In this document: positions 35,108 to 43,780 of the stretch, in pieces | Layout: each line of letters begins with the position of its first letter | How positions within the stretch are numbered: position 1 is the first letter of the stretch | DNA from: Acetobacterium sp. | GTDB lineage: Bacteria > Bacillota > Clostridia > Eubacteriales > Eubacteriaceae | Length of the DNA: 64,000 nt | Assembly: GCA_028692885.1 (NCBI GenBank) | Contig: JAQUWM010000004.1 | Coordinates: forward strand, 1 to 64,000 | Direction: 5' to 3' | The notes under the pieces: generated by a model | Databases searched by the model: none | Seen by the model: the letters and a program-made list of their open reading frames with translations, nothing else | Told to the model about the DNA's origin: nothing | Position numbers and translations under genes: made by a program

Positions 35108-35150
35108 CTAAAAGGGTGATCTCTGTTAACACAGAGATCACCCTTTATAA
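35108..35150. terminator. Second perfect 16-bp stem terminator
   Basis: AAAGGGTGATCTCTGT (35111-35126) pairs exactly with 35131-35146 across TAAC. It lies 32 bp from the previous hairpin and probably serves the leftward alcohol dehydrogenase gene. Confidence 0.8.
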
Positions 35151-35230
35151 TTTAAGTAGTAACCTTTTCAGGCTTCCCTTATAGAGAATTCATTTCAAAA
35201 GTCTAAACTTTTGGAATGCTCAGGCAATTG

Positions 35231-36394
35231 TTACATTGCGTCTTTAAAGATTTGGATAACGTCTTCTAATTTAGCTGTTCTTGGGTTTGTGCCCATACAA
35301 GCATCTTTCATAGCATTTTTAGCCATTACTTCGAAATCTTTTTCTTTAACGTTAAGAGCTGTTAAACCAGCTGGGATTCCAACATCTTGAGAAAGTTTTA
35401 CGATTGCATCAAGTCCTTTTTCAGCGGCATCGCGAACTGAAAGTCCTTCGATATTTTCGCCTAGTGCAACTGCGATATCAGCTAAACGTTGTGGATTAGC
35501 GTTTAAATTGAAACGTTGTACATGTGGTAATAAGATTGCATTACAAACACCATGAGGAAGGTCATAAAAACCACCTAATTGATGAGCCATTGCATGTACA
35601 TAACCTAAGCTTGCATTGTTAAATGCCATACCGCCTAATAATTGTGCATAAGCCATGTTGTTTCTTGCTTCAAAGTTATCGCCATTAGCAACTGCCTGAC
35701 GAAGGTTTTCGCCGATTAATTTCATTGACATTAAAGCAGCTGAGTCAGTTACTGGTGTTGCAATTGTTGACATATAAGCTTCAACTGAATGTGTTAATGC
35801 ATCCATTCCTGTTGCAGCTGTTAAAGCTGGAGGCATACCCATCATTAATACTGGATCATTGATTGAAATGGTTGGTGTACATCTCCAGTCAACGATTGCC
35901 ATTTTAACATGAGTTTCAGAGTTTGTGATAATACAGAAACGTGTCATTTCACTAGCTGTACCAGCAGTAGTATTGATTGCGATCAATGGTGTCATTGCTT
36001 TTGTGCTTTTGTTAACGCCTTCGAAATCTCTGATGTGTCCGCCATTACCAGCAACAAGACCAACGCCTTTTGCACAGTCATGTGAAGATCCGCCACCTAA
36101 AGATACAATTAAGTCACATTTTTCGTCTGTAAATATTTTAAATCCATCATGTACGTTTGTATCTGTTGGATTTGGTTGAGCTCCATCAAAAATTACTACG
36201 CCTAATCCAGCGGCTTCAATAATTTCTTTGACTTGATTAGCAACTCCCATTGCCACCATGCCTTTATCTGTTACGATTAATGCTTTTTTCAGCCCCAATG
36301 ATGCTGCCTGTACCCCTACTTCTTTAACAGAACCAGGTCCCATTAAATTCACTACAGGCATAAAATACCCAAATACTTGATCTGCTATAGCCAT
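35231..36394 (-). CDS. Iron-containing alcohol dehydrogenase
   Basis: This 387-aa enzyme of the group III Fe-dependent family reduces aldehydes to alcohols with NAD(P)H. The cofactor loop GGGSSHDCAKG is at 100-110, and metal ligands lie in GMDALTHSVEAY (Asp198, His202) and in the HAMAHQLGG and PHGVCNA segments. The length is standard for the stand-alone enzyme, so it is not the bifunctional AdhE. RBS GGAGG is strong. It could partner the aldehyde:ferredoxin oxidoreductase in ethanol formation or alcohol oxidation. 1,3-propanediol or butanol dehydrogenase annotations are also possible; substrate cannot be told from sequence. Confidence 0.94.
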   Translation of the reverse strand: MAIADQVFGYFMPVVNLMGPGSVKEVGVQAASLGLKKALIVTDKGMVAMGVANQVKEIIEAAGLGVVIFDGAQPNPTDTNVHDGFKIFTDEKCDLIVSLGGGSSHDCAKGVGLVAGNGGHIRDFEGVNKSTKAMTPLIAINTTAGTASEMTRFCIITNSETHVKMAIVDWRCTPTISINDPVLMMGMPPALTAATGMDALTHSVEAYMSTIATPVTDSAALMSMKLIGENLRQAVANGDNFEARNNMAYAQLLGGMAFNNASLGYVHAMAHQLGGFYDLPHGVCNAILLPHVQRFNLNANPQRLADIAVALGENIEGLSVRDAAEKGLDAIVKLSQDVGIPAGLTALNVKEKDFEVMAKNAMKDACMGTNPRTAKLEDVIQIFKDAM

Positions 36395-36446
36395 AATTTC
36401 CTCCTTGAGTTTTAAATTAACGATTCTTATGAAATCGTTTGAACGA

Positions 36447-36475
36447 ATGATACCATAATTTTTTTGTCCTGTCTA
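36447..36475 (-). promoter_or_regulatory. Promoter of alcohol dehydrogenase gene
   Basis: On the minus strand TAGACA (36475-36470), a 17-bp spacer ending in TGG, and TATCAT (36452-36447). A 7-bp hairpin (AACGATT/AATCGTT) follows in the leader. Confidence 0.6.
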
Positions 36476-36586
36476 GAGCAAAAAATACATAAATTGCATT
36501 TTATTTGAACATTATGAATATAAATAACTTGCTTTCTTTACATCGATATTTAAGAAATATTCTTTAAAAATAAGTCAAGTTAGCCA

Positions 36587-36615
36587 TTGCAAATTTCATC
36601 AATAAGGTGTAAAAT
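36587..36615 (+). promoter_or_regulatory. Promoter of CHAP-ChW gene
   Basis: TTGCAA (36587-36592), a 17-bp spacer and TAAAAT (36610-36615). The transcript would have a leader of about 140 nt. Confidence 0.58.
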
Positions 36616-36722
36616 TTACGTAACGATTTGCATCGGAAATAGTTATACCAATCCAACGCCAGTATAAACTGCAACAATCTGAGTATTCATCATTAGATAG
36701 TATAAAAAATAGTTATAGTATT

Positions 36723-36745
36723 GATTTCTGCAAACTGCAGAAATC
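36723..36745 (+). promoter_or_regulatory. Leader hairpin before the CHAP-ChW gene
   Basis: GATTTCTGCA and TGCAGAAATC form a perfect 10-bp stem with a 3-nt loop, ending 7 nt before the GGGAGG site. It mirrors the leader hairpin of the other CHAP gene. Confidence 0.6.
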
Positions 36746-36762
36746 CGATCACGGGAGGATCA

Positions 36763-38217
36763 ATGGAAATGAAATTTTATCGAAGGACTTTTTTATGTGT
36801 TATTTTGATTCTGGTCCTGGGAATTTTTCCTTCTGCTGCGATGGCTGAAGAAAACAGTGACAATCATCCAGTTGTGACGACCATCGATGTCCAACCACTT
36901 GTTGAAACCCGGGAGATGCTGCCGGGTGACGTTGCCCCTGATCCAGGCTTGCCAGACGAAGCCTATCTAAATGAATCAATGGCCACTGCATCAGTCTTTT
37001 CGCCGCGACTTACCGCTCCAACATCAGATAATGATTGTTATTTTGGTAAAAATATTTTTTATCTGGCTGGCTATGGGATGCCAAACTGTACTGCCTATGC
37101 CTGGGGACGAGCTTATGAAATTCTGGGCAGCAAGCCCAACTTAAGTAATGGTAACGCCAATCAGTTTTGGGGTTATAACCTAAACAGTGGCGCCTATCCC
37201 TACGGAACTACCCCTAAGGTGGGCGCTATTCTATGCTGGGATGGCAATTATTACGGACACGTTGCGGTTGTTGAAAAAATTGACGGCAACAAGGTAACCA
37301 TTTCTGAATCGGCCTGGAGTGGCGCTTACTTTTATACCACCACTTTCACAGCTGGTTCTGAAGACTCCGTTTCTGTCGGCGGATTTCAGGGATATATCTA
37401 TATTGGAGATTTTGATGCTGAACCAGAACCTGAACCAAGTCAAGATACTACCCCACCAATAATTTCGAATGCTGAAATTACTGATATCAATGATGAAGGC
37501 TTTACGGTTACCTGTCAGGTATCTGACGCTGATTCTGGCGTTGCTTCGGTTCTTTTCCCCACCTGGACTGATGCCAACGGTCAGGATGACATCGTCTGGC
37601 ATCGGGCCACGATTAGCGGTAATACGGCATCTTACCGGGTTTTATACAGCCAGCATAACAATGAACTGGGAACCTATGCGGTTCATGTTTACGCCTATGA
37701 CAATGCCGAAAATGCCGCCTGTACCGGTTTAAATGTTTCAGCTCAAAAAAGCATTACCTGCTCCTATCAAACTCATGTTCAGGATTACGGCTGGCAGCTC
37801 TGGAAATCAAATGGTGAGCTCAGTGGCACCGCTGGAGAATCCAAACGTCTGGAAGCCATTCAAATTAAGCTAGACGATAAGGGTTATGATCTGGGTATCG
37901 AATACCGTACCCATATCCAGAATATCGGCTGGCAGGACTGGAAGCGTGACCGCGAAATCAGCGGCACTTTCAATCAGGGACTTCGGTTAGAAGCCATTGA
38001 AGTCCGCTTAACAGGAGCCGATGCCGCCCGATATGATGTGTATTATCGGGTACATGCTGAAAATATCGGCTGGCTGGACTGGGCTAAAAATAGCGGTAGC
38101 TCCGGTACTGAAGGCTACGGCTACCGACTGGAAGCAATCGAAGTGATGGTCGTTCCTGCCGGTTCTTCGGCGCCGGGATCAACCATGCGGGCTTTTCAAA
38201 GCAATAATATCGAATAA
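36763..38217 (+). CDS. Secreted CHAP amidase with GBS Bsp-like domain and three ChW repeats
   Basis: This 484-aa exported protein has a signal peptide to about residue 28 (AMA), then an acidic linker. A CHAP domain (about 93-215) has Cys109 in GMPNCTAYAWGRAYE and His166 in YYGHVAVVE. A GBS Bsp-like domain lies at about 232-325. Three ChW repeats at 334-370, 380-416 and 427-463 each show the pattern THxQNxGWxxW...SGTxGxxxRLEAI. ChW repeats are thought to bind the cell surface or target proteins in clostridia. The start at 36763 is preferred; ATG at 36769 is also possible. The likely role is a wall hydrolase anchored through its repeats. The same repeats end the subtilase at 46006. Confidence 0.9.
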   Translation: MEMKFYRRTFLCVILILVLGIFPSAAMAEENSDNHPVVTTIDVQPLVETREMLPGDVAPDPGLPDEAYLNESMATASVFSPRLTAPTSDNDCYFGKNIFYLAGYGMPNCTAYAWGRAYEILGSKPNLSNGNANQFWGYNLNSGAYPYGTTPKVGAILCWDGNYYGHVAVVEKIDGNKVTISESAWSGAYFYTTTFTAGSEDSVSVGGFQGYIYIGDFDAEPEPEPSQDTTPPIISNAEITDINDEGFTVTCQVSDADSGVASVLFPTWTDANGQDDIVWHRATISGNTASYRVLYSQHNNELGTYAVHVYAYDNAENAACTGLNVSAQKSITCSYQTHVQDYGWQLWKSNGELSGTAGESKRLEAIQIKLDDKGYDLGIEYRTHIQNIGWQDWKRDREISGTFNQGLRLEAIEVRLTGADAARYDVYYRVHAENIGWLDWAKNSGSSGTEGYGYRLEAIEVMVVPAGSSAPGSTMRAFQSNNIE

Positions 38218-38229
38218 TCACACCTTCAT

Positions 38230-38260
38230 AAAAGCACCTCGATCAGAGGTGCTTTTGTTT
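38230..38260 (+). terminator. Intrinsic terminator after CHAP-ChW gene
   Basis: AAAGCACCTC (38231-38240) pairs with GAGGTGCTTT (38246-38255), followed by TGTTTT. Confidence 0.85.
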
Positions 38261-38324
38261 TAACTTAATACTAAAATCCGCTAAACTATTCATCCGCCAA
38301 AAACAACAAGTAGCTTAAACAATC

Positions 38325-38362
38325 ACAAAAAAAGACTAATGCCAGAGTTTAAAACTCTGGCA
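38325..38362 (-). terminator. Intrinsic terminator of the PD-(D/E)XK-like gene
   Basis: TGCCAGAGTTT and its complement (38340-38362) form a 10-bp stem. On the minus strand it is followed by TTAGTC and seven T. Confidence 0.8.
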
Positions 38363-38384
38363 CAATAGGCTGAAAATAATTATT

Positions 38385-39656
38385 CTATTCAAATATTTTT
38401 ATTTTTAATTCACTGGCACTGACTGGATCCTGATGATCGATGATATTTAAATTTTCGAGCGCAATTTTTCTGGTGAACAAATACCGCACGCGTTCTTCAA
38501 ATGCTGCCGGAAAGGCTTCAGCCAGGCTCAGATCCCGAGCGATGGCACGGCTTCGACCCTTGCCGTTATTGTAGCAAAGCACCCATTTATCTTGGGTAAT
38601 GCTTAGAACATCGGCGGTGCTGGTTGGTCCAGGACTGAGATAGGAGGCCATCGCCTGTTCCGCTTTTTCAGTGGAATCTCCGCATCCGACGGTCAGGAAA
38701 ATACACTCCGGCTGATCGTCCAAAGCATCTACAAAAGCTTCTTTTGTACCGTTTAAAAGCTGCCACAATTCGGCTCCGATGTGGTCATTTGTTTCAAAAC
38801 AACCCAGACTTTTTCGGGTGTTTAAAATATCAAAACATTCCGCTTTTAAACCCTCAACCAATTTGCCGTCGTCCGCAAAGAGAAACTGTGAATAGTTGTA
38901 AAAATCACCAGTAATGCCTGATCCAAATTCGTAGGCAATAATCTGCTGTTTCTTTTCATCGTATTTACAACCGAAGCGTCTCCGATGCTGTTCGCCCTTG
39001 GCGGTTGCCTTAGTTTTTAGACCATTGGCTTCAATATAATAGCCCTTATTCTTCTTATTATTATAGAGATTTTTGCGATACCCTGATTTGTACGCCTGCC
39101 AGGAATACTTGCATTCGATCAGCACCATGCGGTGCTTGCCATTCTGTTTTTGTTTTGAAATAACTACCATATCCATTCTGCCTAAGGGAGTGGCCTCAGG
39201 AGCATAGTTCAAATCGACACAGTACCAGTCCGAATCGGCACTGGCGTTATTATTGCAGGCAATAATTCCCTGATATTTCTGTCCCAGCGGTCCCGCTTTT
39301 GCTTCAATGGGGGCACTTTCAATTAACGCATTTTCGACATTTTCTTTGAGCTCGGGATAAGATTCAACAAACGCCTGAACAAATTCTAAATCAAATGGAA
39401 AGACCATCATATCTGCTTTCTGGGTAAATTTCAAGCCACAGAAAGCGGTCCGGTCGATAAGGAATTTGCTGATTTTAACATTGCATTTCTGGTCTTCGGT
39501 ACAGACCAGCTCCATCATATTTTTTCCCCAGTAATAAATGATGATACTTTCATCCCGAATGCCTAAAAATAATTCTTTGTTTTCGATTACCCTATTTTTT
39601 AAAAAAGCTTCCAATTCTGGAACCTTCAAAAGATTTTCTACATTTCCTCTTGACAA
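38385..39656 (-). CDS. Predicted PD-(D/E)XK nuclease-fold protein, function unknown
   Basis: I do not recognise a named family for this 423-aa protein. Residues 160-190 have an intact PD-(D/E)XK core: GRMDMVVIS (Asp162), a short turn, then VLIECKYSWQAYKSG (Glu181-x-Lys183), with conserved Tyr and Gly after it. The N-terminal 130 residues form a separate alpha/beta region, and the C-terminal 150 residues contain another alpha/beta part (CIFLTVGCGDSTEKAEQAM). The start is a TTG at 39656 with GGAGGAGA upstream; no ATG fits as well. It is monocistronic. The fold is common in repair, restriction and defence proteins, but no partner gene is next to it. Confidence 0.7.
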   Translation of the reverse strand: MSRGNVENLLKVPELEAFLKNRVIENKELFLGIRDESIIIYYWGKNMMELVCTEDQKCNVKISKFLIDRTAFCGLKFTQKADMMVFPFDLEFVQAFVESYPELKENVENALIESAPIEAKAGPLGQKYQGIIACNNNASADSDWYCVDLNYAPEATPLGRMDMVVISKQKQNGKHRMVLIECKYSWQAYKSGYRKNLYNNKKNKGYYIEANGLKTKATAKGEQHRRRFGCKYDEKKQQIIAYEFGSGITGDFYNYSQFLFADDGKLVEGLKAECFDILNTRKSLGCFETNDHIGAELWQLLNGTKEAFVDALDDQPECIFLTVGCGDSTEKAEQAMASYLSPGPTSTADVLSITQDKWVLCYNNGKGRSRAIARDLSLAEAFPAAFEERVRYLFTRKIALENLNIIDHQDPVSASELKIKIFE

Positions 39657-40007
39657 ATAAATCTCCTCCGATATTTTTTAGTATAATAGGCGTTTGCAAA
39701 ACTCAATAAACCCCTTGGATAAGCCATTCCTTACATGTTGTATTTATGCAACTCCTCACCAAATCAGCTTATATTTATCCAAAGTGAGTTCAGAATGGCT
39801 TATTTACGTCAGTTTTTATATTTCATTTCGCAATTACCTATTTTTAGTATAATATAATTGCATTGAATGGTCCATGAGTTTTCAACAATGATTCAATGCT
39901 GTCTCGACGGATTATAAATTTTACAATTACCTTTTATTATAACTTTTATTTTTAGCGGTAGCAACCATTATTAATTCATCACTCCTCAAAATCATTGTTT
40001 TTGATTC
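39657..40007. other. Gene-free AT-rich stretch
   Basis: I see nothing but the ribosome site of the leftward gene (39657-39670) and AT-rich sequence. Confidence 0.5.
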
Positions 40008-40058
40008 AAAAAAGACTAAGGCCGATTTTACATTTTCACTGTAAAACCGGCCTAGTCT
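40008..40058 (-). terminator. Orphan terminator on the minus strand
   Basis: A 19-bp imperfect stem (40013-40032 with 40040-40058; one mismatch, one bulged A) is followed on the minus strand by six T. It has no intact gene upstream, only the decayed frame at 40197-40436. Confidence 0.7.
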
Positions 40059-40196
40059 AAAATCTCTGTTGTCATCCGTTTGGACTCCTTCTATTGATTT
40101 TATCAAAAATCTTCTTTTTCACTTTTCTTCATAAACATCGCCAACTTTTTGGAATCATCTTACTCTTTAGATTAGATTCGTTTTAACTCATCCTAA

Positions 40197-40436
40197 TCAT
40201 CCAGAAATCTTATCGTCATCATCTTCACCGAATGGTTTTTCTTGATACCCAATGATCTTTGACTATCTCTGTTTGATGTGTTTGAGGTTTCTTCCGTTCT
40301 TCATTTCGGAGCAATCTGTTTTCTCATTCAAATTTTTCCCACTGCCTTTAAAAGAATCAATTTGCCACTGGTCAATTATTTACGTCAACCCCGGTAATTT
40401 TAGTTTTATTGGTGAGTTGTGCGCTTGTTTACTTTT
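40197..40436 (-). pseudogene. Possible decayed coding fragment with in-frame stops
   Basis: On the minus strand one frame reads protein-like stretches (DQWQIDSFKGSGKNLNEKT, then GYQEKPFGEDDDDKISG) interrupted by TAA and TAG before a final TGA. There is no usable start. It ends upstream of the orphan terminator at 40008-40058, which suggests the 3' end of a lost gene. I do not recognise the family. Chance cannot be excluded. Confidence 0.3.
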
Positions 40437-40516
40437 CTATGACCGTAATCATTTAATTCAGAAAAGGATTAAGTTGATTCTTGATTCAATTGTATTATAT
40501 CACTTTATTCGCATAA

Positions 40517-40765
40517 GTAAATAGACAGGGTGTAAATATTTGTATAAATAATACGTATACTGTTAACTGCTTTGTAAACGGTTCTTCTAAAATAAAACGT
40601 GAACGATGTTCTCGACTCGCCCCGCAGAGGAAGATTTATTCTTCAAATTGTAACAAGCCAAGATTGCCAAAAGAAAAGGACTGGTTGACAGAAATCCATT
40701 TCCCGGAGCGGATAAACGGTGTTGGTTTTTCCATCGGGTTTATTAAAGAAAATATGATAGAATAA
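40517..40765 (+). pseudogene. 83-codon open frame lacking a start codon, possible gene remnant
   Basis: The frame is open from after a TAA at 40514 to a TAA at 40763 but has no ATG or ribosome site at a plausible 5' end. Its 3' part looks protein-like (KDWLTEIHFPERINGVGFS, then IGFIKENMIE). It lies directly before the EcsC-family gene. It may be the tail of a deleted gene, or chance. Confidence 0.3.
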
Positions 40766-40804
40766 AGCCTAGTTTTATAAAATCAAGCGATGGGAGCTGT
40801 ATTA

Positions 40805-41623
40805 ATGAAGAAAGACCTTAATCTAACGAAACAGATGATGATTCTTGAAAAACAGGAACAGAATTTTTTAAATCAGACCGACAATGCATTTATGAAATCA
40901 AACTTTACCCCGATGGTCAATAAAATCCAGGCAAAAATACCGGATAAATTACAAGCAACCTTGGATTCGGCCTTCTATATAGGGTTTCATTTTGTCTTTG
41001 AAAAAGGAAGCTCGTTAATCGAAAAAACATATAATAAAGAAAAAATCGATATACAATATGATTTGAATAATTATGCCATTGAAAAATACATGAAAAAAAA
41101 GCATTTGAAAACGCTGGATAAATCGTCAAAGCATTCCAAAACTATCAATGAATCTATCTCTGCCATTGAAGGAGGCGTTCTGGGTTTGTTGGGGATTGGA
41201 CTGCCGGATATCCCCCTGTTTCTTGGGGTTATCGTCAAAACCATTAACGAAATCGCTTTGTCTTATGGCTTTCAATATGCCTCCGCTGAGGAAAAAGCCT
41301 ACCTGCTTTATCTGATCTGCGCCGCCATGACAAAAGAAGACCAGCGCAAAGCCTATAATCAAAAAGTTGAGCGCTTAGGTCAGGCTATCGACGCTCATAG
41401 CGCCACCAACATTGAGCTGGAAGCTGTTATGAAGGAGACTTCTGACCTTTTATCCAATACCCTGCTAACGGCGAAGTTTATTCAGGGACTGCCCCTTGTC
41501 GGCGTCATCGGCGGTGTCGTCAATCCCTTTACGATCAATAAAATCGGCAAATACGCCCGGATTAAGTATAAGAAGCGGTATTTACTGAGCAAAATGAATT
41601 CCATGCCGATAACTCACGCCTGA
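40805..41623 (+). CDS. EcsC-family protein
   Basis: This 272-aa protein matches the EcsC family, named from the third gene of the Bacillus ecs locus and of unknown biochemical function. The family core is clear: AIEGGVLGLLGIGLPDIPLF, then INEIALSYGFQYASAEEKAYLLYLI. A hydrophobic stretch near 140-170 and a C-terminal glycine-rich segment (GLPLVGVIGGVVNPF) suggest membrane association. The start at 40805 has GGGAGC 9 nt upstream, and the ATG at 40790 overlaps that site. It is monocistronic with a terminator. Confidence 0.85.
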   Translation: MKKDLNLTKQMMILEKQEQNFLNQTDNAFMKSNFTPMVNKIQAKIPDKLQATLDSAFYIGFHFVFEKGSSLIEKTYNKEKIDIQYDLNNYAIEKYMKKKHLKTLDKSSKHSKTINESISAIEGGVLGLLGIGLPDIPLFLGVIVKTINEIALSYGFQYASAEEKAYLLYLICAAMTKEDQRKAYNQKVERLGQAIDAHSATNIELEAVMKETSDLLSNTLLTAKFIQGLPLVGVIGGVVNPFTINKIGKYARIKYKKRYLLSKMNSMPITHA

Positions 41624-41688
41624 GTACTTTGGAACGTTATCCTCCAGCAAAAATTTGCGTTCTCAGATCTATTAAACAAACAACTCAG

Positions 41689-41740
41689 AAAAGACCAGTC
41701 CTGACCTTAACCTAATGGATAAGACGGGACTGGTCTTTTT
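41689..41740. terminator. Intrinsic terminator, probably bidirectional
   Basis: AAGACCAGTCC (41691-41701) pairs with 41727-41737, with T-runs on both strands. It separates the EcsC gene from the convergent methyltransferase gene. Confidence 0.8.
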
Positions 41741-41791
41741 ATGTCATAATTATTGGAGTACCGATAATTTATATCGATGTTAGATCAATAT

Positions 41792-42769
41792 TTAGAACAT
41801 TTCCTTACTGAGTCGGTCAATGACCTTGGTTGTTTCTTCATATACACCTGGGAATGAACTAAAATTCAAGCCCTGGGTCAGGTTCGGAATAAAATATAAT
41901 TTTCCGCATTCCTGGCAAGCTTTTTCAGTATATTCAGCCACGATTTCTGGTGTCCAGTCAGGGAAATCAACCACTCCGCTATCGATAGCACCCATAAATG
42001 CGATTTGCTTACCATATTTTTCAATTAGTTCTGGCACATTATTGGTTGTCATCACGCCCTGCCAGATATCGATGCCCATTTCGATCATAAAGGGGATCAG
42101 GTTTGCACCATACGAATCGCTATGGTGAACAATCAATTCAACGCCGTTTTCTTTGTAAAAACCATAGATTTTCTTATAAGCTGGTAAAAAAAATTCTGCG
42201 AACATTTCTGGTGAAACAAAAGACGAACGTTGACTGCCCCAGTCATCATGATGGAAAATACAATCAGGATGAATTCGGTTGATCAATTCTTTTGCATAGG
42301 CCAGTTCATACTCCACCAGATAGTCAATCAAGTCATGCATGTCTTCAGGCTCTTCATAAAGTGCCATTAAAGCGTCTTCCATGCTCATCAAATGATGAGT
42401 CATTTCAAAAATTCCCGGTGCCACAAAAGCGGTTACAAATTCTTCACTGCGATCGACTGCATTGGCGTGGGCAACAGCAGCTGCCCACGCTTCATCTGAG
42501 GTGGCAACAGCTGGTGCCTTAACCTGGTTTTTCCAGTTGGTGATATCTTTTAATACCTTATGTTCTTCATCATGCACCGGAAACCCACCTAATTGATCAG
42601 CTGGCCAGCTAAAAGTAATGCCCCAGCCATTTTTAATTGTCTGACCAGGTCCAGCCATTTCGCCCAGTGGTGCTTCCATGATTAAATTCATGAATTCGTA
42701 TTGATTTACAAACCGATCAGGATTGCCACCCTTGATGGTTTCCATTAGATTCTGTCTTTTTGTTAACAT
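41792..42769 (-). CDS. UroD-family methyltransferase, candidate O-demethylase methyltransferase I
   Basis: This 325-aa protein belongs to the uroporphyrinogen decarboxylase superfamily, which includes corrinoid methyltransferases (MtaA, MtbA, CmuA and acetogen O-demethylase methyltransferase I). The barrel motifs are HHDDWGSQ (173-180) and VHHSDSYGANLIPF (214-227). In MtaA-type enzymes the latter is H-x-C with a later Cys; here Ser-Asp replaces Cys, so a classical Zn-thiol site is not seen. The neighbouring corrinoid gene, 41 bp upstream, makes methyl transfer to or from a cobamide very likely. Aryl methyl ethers are a plausible substrate class in acetogens. RBS GGAG is present. Confidence 0.8.
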   Translation of the reverse strand: MLTKRQNLMETIKGGNPDRFVNQYEFMNLIMEAPLGEMAGPGQTIKNGWGITFSWPADQLGGFPVHDEEHKVLKDITNWKNQVKAPAVATSDEAWAAAVAHANAVDRSEEFVTAFVAPGIFEMTHHLMSMEDALMALYEEPEDMHDLIDYLVEYELAYAKELINRIHPDCIFHHDDWGSQRSSFVSPEMFAEFFLPAYKKIYGFYKENGVELIVHHSDSYGANLIPFMIEMGIDIWQGVMTTNNVPELIEKYGKQIAFMGAIDSGVVDFPDWTPEIVAEYTEKACQECGKLYFIPNLTQGLNFSSFPGVYEETTKVIDRLSKEMF

Positions 42770-42810
42770 TGATGGTCTCCTTAAAATTTTGATATTTGAA
42801 TAATTTTTAC

Positions 42811-43437
42811 TTATACAACCAATTCTTTAGCTTTAACAGCAGCACTACCAGCATCTGGCGCAAATCCATCAGCTCCGATTTCAGCTGCGTATGCTGGTGT
42901 CACCGGTGCGCCACCAACGATAACTTTAACATCCAGTCCACTGGCTTTAATCGTTTGAACGGCTTCTTTTAAAGCTGGCATGGTTGTGGTTAACAGCCCG
43001 GAACAGGCGACCAAGGTGACATTTTCATTTTCTTTGACGGCTGCTACAAAGCGTTCAGCAGGGACATCGACACCAAGGTCAACGATCGTGAATCCGGCGC
43101 TTTCGATCATCATCGAGACCAGGTTTTTACCGATATCATGTAAATCACCAGCAACGGTTCCGATAATGCAGGTTCCTAAAGAGGTCGCAGTATCTCCTGC
43201 CATCAGCGGGCGTAAAACGTCAACGCCTTTTGACATGGCTTTGGCGGCAATCAACATTTCGGGAACAAAGATTTCTCCGGATGAAAATTTTTCGCCGACA
43301 ACACTCATCGAATCAACCATTGCTTGGAGGATTTCGCCTGGTGTATTACCTTCATCCAAGGCTTCCTGGACTAATCCGGGAATTAGTTTTGTTTTACCAA
43401 TTTCCACCTTTTCTTTAACTTCTTGAATTTTTGACAT
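42811..43437 (-). CDS. Corrinoid (B12-binding) methyl-carrier protein
   Basis: This 208-aa protein of the methanogen/acetogen corrinoid family carries the methyl group on cobalt between two methyltransferases. The N-terminal helical cap (EEVKEKVEIG-type region to about 85) is followed by a Rossmann domain with the cobalt-ligating D-x-H-x-x-G motif at 98-103 (GDLHDIGKNLV), Ser146 (ACSGLL) and GG at 175-176 (VGGAPVT). It is the first gene of a two-gene operon with the UroD-family enzyme. No methyltransferase II (MtrH-like) or RACo-type reactivase gene is in the window, so these must be supplied from elsewhere. Confidence 0.93.
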   Translation of the reverse strand: MSKIQEVKEKVEIGKTKLIPGLVQEALDEGNTPGEILQAMVDSMSVVGEKFSSGEIFVPEMLIAAKAMSKGVDVLRPLMAGDTATSLGTCIIGTVAGDLHDIGKNLVSMMIESAGFTIVDLGVDVPAERFVAAVKENENVTLVACSGLLTTTMPALKEAVQTIKASGLDVKVIVGGAPVTPAYAAEIGADGFAPDAGSAAVKAKELVV

Positions 43438-43774
43438 GTTTTTTCTCCTATTCAGTTTTTATTTTATATGTTTTAACATCTGGTCACTAGGCTGTGTGCA
43501 CCGGTTACCAGAATCTGATTGAACGGTTTAATGATGGTTTTATAAGCCTCTGAATTTTACGAAAACATCGTTATCGATCAATTCTGCATTGAGCTAGAAG
43601 ACAGCATTTAAGTAACTTTTCACTGAATCATAAAAAACAACTTTATCGATTTTAGAATCGATACTTTGCCTCAAACTTTAAAATTATACCGCTTTTTAAT
43701 CGTTTTTGAACAAATTTTTTATTGAATTATCGTTTTTATTTCAAAATCATTGTTATTTTTTTCCTGTCTTTTGT
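43438..43774 (-). promoter_or_regulatory. Long 5' leader of the corrinoid methyltransferase operon
   Basis: About 340 nt separate the predicted transcription start from the corrinoid gene. The leader contains a second -10-like TATAAT (43688-43683), an 8-bp hairpin TATCGATT/AATCGATA (43644-43663) and a CTGGT/ACCAG stem near 43480-43511. No cobalamin riboswitch core was recognised. I see no coding frame with a ribosome site. Confidence 0.5.
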
Positions 43775-43780
43775 AGCTCT

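Noticed and set aside
36721..36762. TTG-initiated N-terminal extension of the CHAP-ChW protein
   Set aside because: The extension would include the leader hairpin and the GGGAGG site. ATG at 36763 or 36769 precedes a proper signal peptide.
40374..40436. In-frame TAG in the minus-strand fragment as a pyrrolysine codon
   Set aside because: The same frame also has a TAA and no start, so decay explains it better than recoding.
40252..40524. 90-codon plus-strand open frame
   Set aside because: It has no ribosome site, an unlikely composition (many Phe, Leu, Ser) and lies opposite the protein-like minus-strand fragment. It is probably a shadow.
43438..43774. Cobalamin riboswitch in front of the corrinoid operon
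   Set aside because: The conserved GCCACTG-type core could not be found on the minus strand of the leader.
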